64,000 bases of DNA from Fibrobacter sp. (lineage in GTDB: Bacteria; Fibrobacterota; Fibrobacteria; Fibrobacterales; Fibrobacteraceae): NCBI GenBank assembly GCA_024398955.1, contig JAKSIG010000006.1, positions 1-64,000 on the forward strand. The letters run 5' to 3'. A program made the position numbers and the translations under genes. The notes under the pieces are model-generated. The model had not been told where the DNA came from, searched no databases, and was given only the letters and a program-made list of their open reading frames with translations. Below, in pieces: positions 59,952-64,000 of the stretch. The first letter of the stretch is position 1; each line of letters opens with the position of its first letter.

Positions 59952-61844
59952 ATGGAATTAACCAAATCACAGGAACGCCGTCTAGCATTTGTGGCTAGCC
60001 TTTTGAGTCTCAACCCTAACGATCCTACCGATCGAATTAAGGCACTCCGGCACCTAAACCTGGACGAAAATGGTTGCTTCCATGGATTCCAGTATTCCCA
60101 GGGCTATATGGAATTCTTCATCTTCCTTGATGAAGACACTCCTCTCGAAAAGGTTGTGGCACATCTGAATGCCGACCTGAAGCAGTTACAGATTGCCGTG
60201 TTCCGTACTAGCGACCCCACCAATCCGTTCTTCATGTCTCTTCGCGAAGAAGCTGACCCCTGGGCTGTAAACAAGATTTCCGACGACTCCGAAGAAGAAG
60301 ATTCCGATACTCCGGCCAGCCGCCCCTATATGGAAACTTTGGAAATCACCGTGCTCCGCACCCGCGCTAGCCGCGACGTTACCGACTCCGAACTGGAACG
60401 TACCCTCAAGGATATGCGCCGTAAGCTGACCCTCTGGAAGGACGAAGTCAAGGCCAAGCTTGAAATCTCTGCCGAACACGATGACTTGACTCGCGATTTC
60501 CGCTCTGCTGATGACAAGCTGGAAATTGTGATGGAATCCGAACCGCTGCACCTCACCAGCGATCACGGTGAACTTTTCCTGGGCTTCTGCCCCATCCGTA
60601 CCATTTTTGACTACCATGTAAATCTGGGTAAGCGTCTGAAGACCAAGCACAACATGGCTATCGTCTCCAGTAACATTCGTACTTACCTTGGAAACCTCAC
60701 TCATACCAATGCTGCCCTTATCGATGCCTTCCAGACCATGGAACGCGCCGACGACCAGAATGTGAATGTGGATGACTTCCCGTTCCTGCACAACGGTATG
60801 ACCCTTACCGGCGATGACCTGCGCTTGAAGGATCGCGACGGCAAGAAGGTTCTCTTTATTGAACGCCCCAAGATTATTAACGGTGCTCAGTCCCTGTTCA
60901 CCTACGAACAGTACGCCAAGAAGAGCAAGAAGCCGGTGAACCCCTACGTTCTCGTGAAGGTTGTGGTTCCGTATCCTGGTGCCGACAGCTTCCTGAACCA
61001 GGTGACCATGGCTAACAACCGCCAGAACCCGGTGTTCAGCTACCATCTGCGTGCCGCTGACGACCTGCAGTTCTTCATTTGGCAGCGTTACCAGGAAGAA
61101 GGCTTTACCTACGTTTATAAGGATGGCGTCCGCCTGAAGGCTCGTACCCGTAAGCTCGAAGTCCGTATGCGTCCGGAACTTGCAAAGACACTGTTCATGA
61201 TGGATGGCAAACTTTCTGAATGCCGTTCCTCTGACTGCATCTTCGACAAGGAAACTCTTTACCAGCGTTGCTTCGGCGCATTCGTCCGCGTGGCTCCCGA
61301 AAAGGAACGCGATTTCGTCCGCAAGACCATCGCCTTCACCAAGGCCTGGCAGCTCCTTTCTCGCCTCCCCATCAAGATCCGTAAGGTTACCCCGGGTAAG
61401 GGCGTGTCCATCGAAGCTAACGACGATAATCCGCTGACCCGCATCACCTGGAATGGCCGTCTCGAAGACAAGTTCATCTTCCGCAGCGCCGTCAAGGACC
61501 TGGTTGTGGCTCTTGCCCTCAAGCACTGGCTCATCTATGGCGATCCGATCCAGGACTTCGACTGGCTGGTCGAAAACGAACTGAACTTCAACGAATCCAT
61601 TCTGAAGTATGCCTCCAAGATCTATACCGACGATCTTAAGGGCATCCTCATCAGCGAATTCAAGGATAACTCCAACTACTACGACACCATCACCACCATC
61701 GACAAGGATAGCGGTGAATCTGTGGAACGTCGCCTGTGGAAGGGCTTCTCCAACACGGCTACCTACGAAAAGATGCTTGACCTTCTGTGCCAGAAGAACA
61801 AGCAGTGGGAAAAGTGCCGCGAAGGTATCGAAGCATTTATTTAA
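59952..61844 (+). CDS. AIPR-family protein
   Basis: 630 residues, cytoplasmic. The centre matches the AIPR (abortive infection phage resistance) domain: SSNIRTYLGNLTHTNAALID, FPFLHNGMTLTG, ERPKIINGAQSLFTYEQY, LVKVVVPYP, and VTMANNRQNPVFSYHLRAAD. From memory, the family occurs in phage-resistance plasmids and with restriction systems; its mechanism is unsettled. An acidic Asp/Glu/Ser patch lies near residue 115 (ISDDSEEEDSD). There is no restriction, methylase or toxin gene nearby and composition is like the host's, so it may be a resident gene. It is monocistronic with promoter-like AGTATATAAATA upstream. Confidence 0.85.
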   Translation: MELTKSQERRLAFVASLLSLNPNDPTDRIKALRHLNLDENGCFHGFQYSQGYMEFFIFLDEDTPLEKVVAHLNADLKQLQIAVFRTSDPTNPFFMSLREEADPWAVNKISDDSEEEDSDTPASRPYMETLEITVLRTRASRDVTDSELERTLKDMRRKLTLWKDEVKAKLEISAEHDDLTRDFRSADDKLEIVMESEPLHLTSDHGELFLGFCPIRTIFDYHVNLGKRLKTKHNMAIVSSNIRTYLGNLTHTNAALIDAFQTMERADDQNVNVDDFPFLHNGMTLTGDDLRLKDRDGKKVLFIERPKIINGAQSLFTYEQYAKKSKKPVNPYVLVKVVVPYPGADSFLNQVTMANNRQNPVFSYHLRAADDLQFFIWQRYQEEGFTYVYKDGVRLKARTRKLEVRMRPELAKTLFMMDGKLSECRSSDCIFDKETLYQRCFGAFVRVAPEKERDFVRKTIAFTKAWQLLSRLPIKIRKVTPGKGVSIEANDDNPLTRITWNGRLEDKFIFRSAVKDLVVALALKHWLIYGDPIQDFDWLVENELNFNESILKYASKIYTDDLKGILISEFKDNSNYYDTITTIDKDSGESVERRLWKGFSNTATYEKMLDLLCQKNKQWEKCREGIEAFI

Positions 61845-61895
61845 AAACTCGGCTCGTTCGTCAGAAAGAGATCCTCCGGTCAGCCGAGTTTTACT
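61845..61895 (+). terminator. Terminator-like hairpin after the AIPR gene
   Basis: AAAACTCGGCT / AGCCGAGTTTT, 11 bp, with a long (27 base) loop. Confidence 0.6.
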
Positions 61896-61926
61896 CGGGA
61901 TGGGTGCGCGCTCGTTCAAGAGAATT

Positions 61927-61961
61927 CAAGAAGGACTCCGTTACTGACGGGGGCCTTTCTT
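61927..61961 (+). terminator. Second hairpin ahead of the carboxyltransferase gene
   Basis: CAAGAAGGACTCCGT pairs imperfectly with ACGGGGGCCTTTCTTG, followed by a short T-rich tract. It could be a second terminator or an attenuator for the next gene. Confidence 0.45.
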
Positions 61962-62078
61962 GTTTATATTCTTCTACCAACTTACTTATACGCAATAATT
62001 TAGGCGAATTTGGTTGACCGCTTTTACTGCGTTTTTTATCTTTGTTTGCGAAAATTTTACACAAGGGGTTCTTACTGT

Positions 62079-63701
62079 ATGTGGAACGAAAAACATCTTA
62101 ACAGACTGAATGAGTACCTGAGCCAGGCTCAGGCTGCTGGTGGCGCTGCCCGTATCGATAAGCAGCACCAGTCCGGCAAGTATACTGCTCGCGAACGCAT
62201 GGAAATGCTGTTCGACGCAGGTACTTTCGTGGAAGTTGGCGCTCTTCGCAAGTCCAGCAACCGCGTTCTCAAGGAAAGCAAGGTCGTCCTGGGTGACGGC
62301 GTGGTTACCGGTTACGGCAAGGTGAATGGCCGTCTGGTTTTTGCTTCCTCTCAGGACTTTACTGTTGGCGGTGGCGCCCTCGGTCAGTGCCATGCTGAAA
62401 AGATTTGCCGCGTCATGGACATGGCTGTGGAAGCTGGTTGCCCCTTTGTCGCCATGAACGACTCCGGTGGAGCTCGTATCGACGAAGGCGTATTCTCCCT
62501 GGCTGGCTATAGCGCCATCATGGCCCGTAACGTCTGGGCTTCTGGCGTGATTCCTCAGATTGCCGTAATCATGGGCCCCTGCGCTGGTGGTGCCTGCTAC
62601 TCTCCGGCTCTGTCTGACTTTATCTTCATGACCCAGTCCACTTCCCAGATGTTCCTCACTGGCCCCGCTGTTGTTAAGCAGGTCATGGGCGAAAACATCA
62701 CCGCTGCAGAACTGGGCGGCGCTCCGGTGCATACTGCAAAGTCTGGTGTGGCTCATTTCATGTACCCCGACGACAAGCAGACTCTGGAAGGTGTCCGCAA
62801 GCTCCTTTCTTACCTGCCTCAGGGCAACAAGACGAAGCCTATTCCCGCTGCAGAACAGATGGAAGAAAAGGCCGACGAATCCGGCATCAAGAAACTTTTC
62901 AAGAAGTTCCTGAACAAGCAGGAAGCTACCTGCGAAGCTGCCGAAGACAAGAGTGCTACTATCCAGGACATCGTTCCGGATAACTACAAGCAGGCTTACG
63001 ACGTTAGCGCCGTGATCGCCGCTTTCGCTGATGCAGACAGCTTCTTCGAAGTCCAGAAGGACTGGGGCAAGAACGTCGTGATCGGCTTTGCCCGCCTGAA
63101 CGGTGAAGTTATCGGTATCGTTGCTAACCAGCCCAAGGTTCTCGCCGGTTCTCTCGATGTGGACGGCTCCTCCAAGGCTGGCCGCTTCGTTCGCTTCTGC
63201 GACGCCTTCAACATTCCGCTGCTGGCTCTCGTAGACGTTCCGGGTTACATGCCTGGTAGCAAGCAGGAATACTCCGGCATTATCCGCCACGGCGCAAAGC
63301 TCCTGTACGCCTTTGCCGAAGCAACTGTACCTAAGGTTACTCTCATTCTCCGTAAGGCCTTCGGTGGTGCTTACATCGCCATGAACTCCAAGGATGTGGG
63401 CGCAGACTACGTCTTCGCTCTGCCTATTGCCCAGGTGGCTGTGATGGGTGCAGAAGGTGCTGTTGAAATCATCAACAAGAAGGAAATCGCTGCTGCACCG
63501 GATCCGGTGGCTGCACGTGCCGCTTGCATCGCCAAGTACGAAGACGAATTGATGAACCCCTACGTTGCCGCTGCCATGGGCGTGGTTGACGAAGTCATCA
63601 AGCCGGAAGACGTACGTAAGCGTCTCGTTGGCGCCTTCGACGCTCTGAAGACTAAGGATCAGAAGCGCCTTTGGAAGAAACACGCGAATATTCCGCTGTA
63701 A
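62079..63701 (+). CDS. Acyl-CoA carboxylase/decarboxylase, carboxyltransferase (beta) subunit
   Basis: 540 residues from ATG 62079 (AAGGGG upstream); the longer frame from 62010 has no support. Both crotonase-fold halves are present: KYTARERMEMLFDAGTF, SSQDFTVGGGALGQ, VAMNDSGGARIDEGV, ASGVIPQIAVIMGPCAGGA, then NQPKVLAGSLDVDGSSKAGR, DVPGYMPGSKQEYSGIIRHG and LRKAFGGAYIAMNSKDVG. It is propionyl-CoA/methylmalonyl-CoA-type (MmdA/PccB). In a succinate or propionate producer it would handle the methylmalonyl-CoA step. Biotin carrier and other partners are outside the window; birA at 7 kb biotinylates such carriers. Confidence 0.93.
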   Translation: MWNEKHLNRLNEYLSQAQAAGGAARIDKQHQSGKYTARERMEMLFDAGTFVEVGALRKSSNRVLKESKVVLGDGVVTGYGKVNGRLVFASSQDFTVGGGALGQCHAEKICRVMDMAVEAGCPFVAMNDSGGARIDEGVFSLAGYSAIMARNVWASGVIPQIAVIMGPCAGGACYSPALSDFIFMTQSTSQMFLTGPAVVKQVMGENITAAELGGAPVHTAKSGVAHFMYPDDKQTLEGVRKLLSYLPQGNKTKPIPAAEQMEEKADESGIKKLFKKFLNKQEATCEAAEDKSATIQDIVPDNYKQAYDVSAVIAAFADADSFFEVQKDWGKNVVIGFARLNGEVIGIVANQPKVLAGSLDVDGSSKAGRFVRFCDAFNIPLLALVDVPGYMPGSKQEYSGIIRHGAKLLYAFAEATVPKVTLILRKAFGGAYIAMNSKDVGADYVFALPIAQVAVMGAEGAVEIINKKEIAAAPDPVAARAACIAKYEDELMNPYVAAAMGVVDEVIKPEDVRKRLVGAFDALKTKDQKRLWKKHANIPL

Positions 63702-63715
63702 GCGGAATAAGACCG

Positions 63716-63756
63716 GTTGGGCTAGAAACGATAGAGTTCGTCTCGTAAGCCCAACC
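63716..63756 (+). repeat. Long inverted repeat downstream of the carboxyltransferase
   Basis: GGTTGGGCT / AGCCCAACC arms flank about 22 bases, with no T-run, 15 bp past the stop. It may be a processing or stability hairpin. Confidence 0.5.
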
Positions 63757-63767
63757 TCTCCTAAAAA

Positions 63768-63798
63768 GGCACTTGGTTAAAGACCAAGTGCCTTTTTA
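63768..63798 (+). terminator. Terminator of the carboxyltransferase gene
   Basis: GGCACTTGGT / ACCAAGTGCC with a TAAAG loop, flanked by five A and five T. It may act in both directions. Confidence 0.92.
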
Positions 63799-63855
63799 CT
63801 CACAGATCCCGCTTTAGTCACTTTATACAAATTAATTGTATAAAAATTGCGTTGT

Positions 63856-63891
63856 AGCCCCCTTGTTGAAAGGGGGCTTTCCTTTTTTTGT
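63856..63891 (+). terminator. Second strong hairpin with T-run
   Basis: AGCCCCCTT / AAAGGGGGCT with a GTTG loop and a seven-T run a few bases later, about 60 bp after the previous terminator with no gene between. From 63892 to the end I see no supported gene; AAAGGATG at the right edge could be the start of one. Confidence 0.65.
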
Positions 63892-64000
63892 TTAAATAAT
63901 TGCTAATTTCCCGCAAATTCCGGGCATGTCGCCTCTTTCTGCTGGTTTCGCTAATTTGGAATTCAGTATTTTGTGGTGGATATTGTCCTGTGAAAGGATG

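Noticed and set aside
61986..63683. Long open frames opposite the carboxyltransferase, AIPR, CotH, uvrB and export genes
   Set aside because: The residues are rich in His, Val, Gly and Phe in patterns expected from antisense reading of biased codons; the sense frames have clear families.

Overview
The window looks like a chromosomal segment of a Fibrobacter-type bacterium: Gram-negative, anaerobic and fibre-degrading. The taxonomic call is an inference. It rests on a lipoprotein carrying what I recognise as the 'Fibrobacter succinogenes major paralogous' domain, a GH44-type cellulase ending in a type IX secretion-like tail, many lipoproteins with Ser/Asp-rich linkers after the lipid-anchored Cys, and a succinate/propionate-type acyl-CoA carboxyltransferase. 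Most of the window is ordinary chromosome. There is no phage, plasmid, insertion-sequence transposase, rRNA or CRISPR array. Three tRNA genes are present: Ser(UGA) cut by the left edge, Phe(GAA) and Leu(UAA).

Layout. 1-4.2 kb: tRNA-Ser, a GAF/HD-GYP phosphodiesterase, tRNA-Phe and a CotH-kinase lipoprotein. 4.3-7 kb: ubiE-ubiX-ubiA quinone genes, with a 7-bp tandem repeat array between ubiX and ubiA. 7-10.5 kb (minus strand): ybbR-like, tsaD, a small secreted protein and birA. 10.5-15.6 kb (plus): ftsX, an EnvC-like amidase activator, holB and recJ. 15.6-23.4 kb: a TonB-like protein, small unknowns, tRNA-Leu, gpmI, a lipoprotein, uvrB and an AT-rich FISUMP lipoprotein. 23.5-30.7 kb: a membrane acyltransferase whose reading frame contains a structured repeat, a GntR/LacI-type regulator with candidate operators, an MBL hydrolase, a GH13 glucosidase, an alpha/beta hydrolase and psuG. 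30.7-35.5 kb: a tandem AAA+ ATPase diverging from a batA-batB pair, with a duplicated 74-bp palindromic element between them.

35.7-41.5 kb is the most interesting region. It is an apparent five-gene operon encoding a DUF4956 membrane protein, a membrane-fusion protein, a TolC-like outer-membrane protein, a VTC-domain (polyphosphate-polymerase fold) protein and a lipoprotein with three lamin-tail domains. I read it as a candidate cell-envelope polymer synthesis/export or surface-modification system. It may be related to the CotH/LTD lipoprotein at 1.7 kb. A second export operon follows at 41.6-46.9 kb: TolC, HlyD and two ABC-2 permeases, with no ATPase gene.

47-64 kb: a GH44-like cellulase, a YugP-type membrane metallopeptidase, scpA with a long acidic tail, glmS, an FKBP lipoprotein, an M23 lipoprotein, two adjacent S41 protease lipoproteins with a leucine-rich-repeat protein, a lone AIPR-family (phage-resistance-associated) gene, and a carboxyltransferase gene. 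Clear hairpin-plus-T-run terminators separate many units. Several starts were moved downstream of the longest frame because of ribosome-binding sites, signal peptides or intervening terminators.
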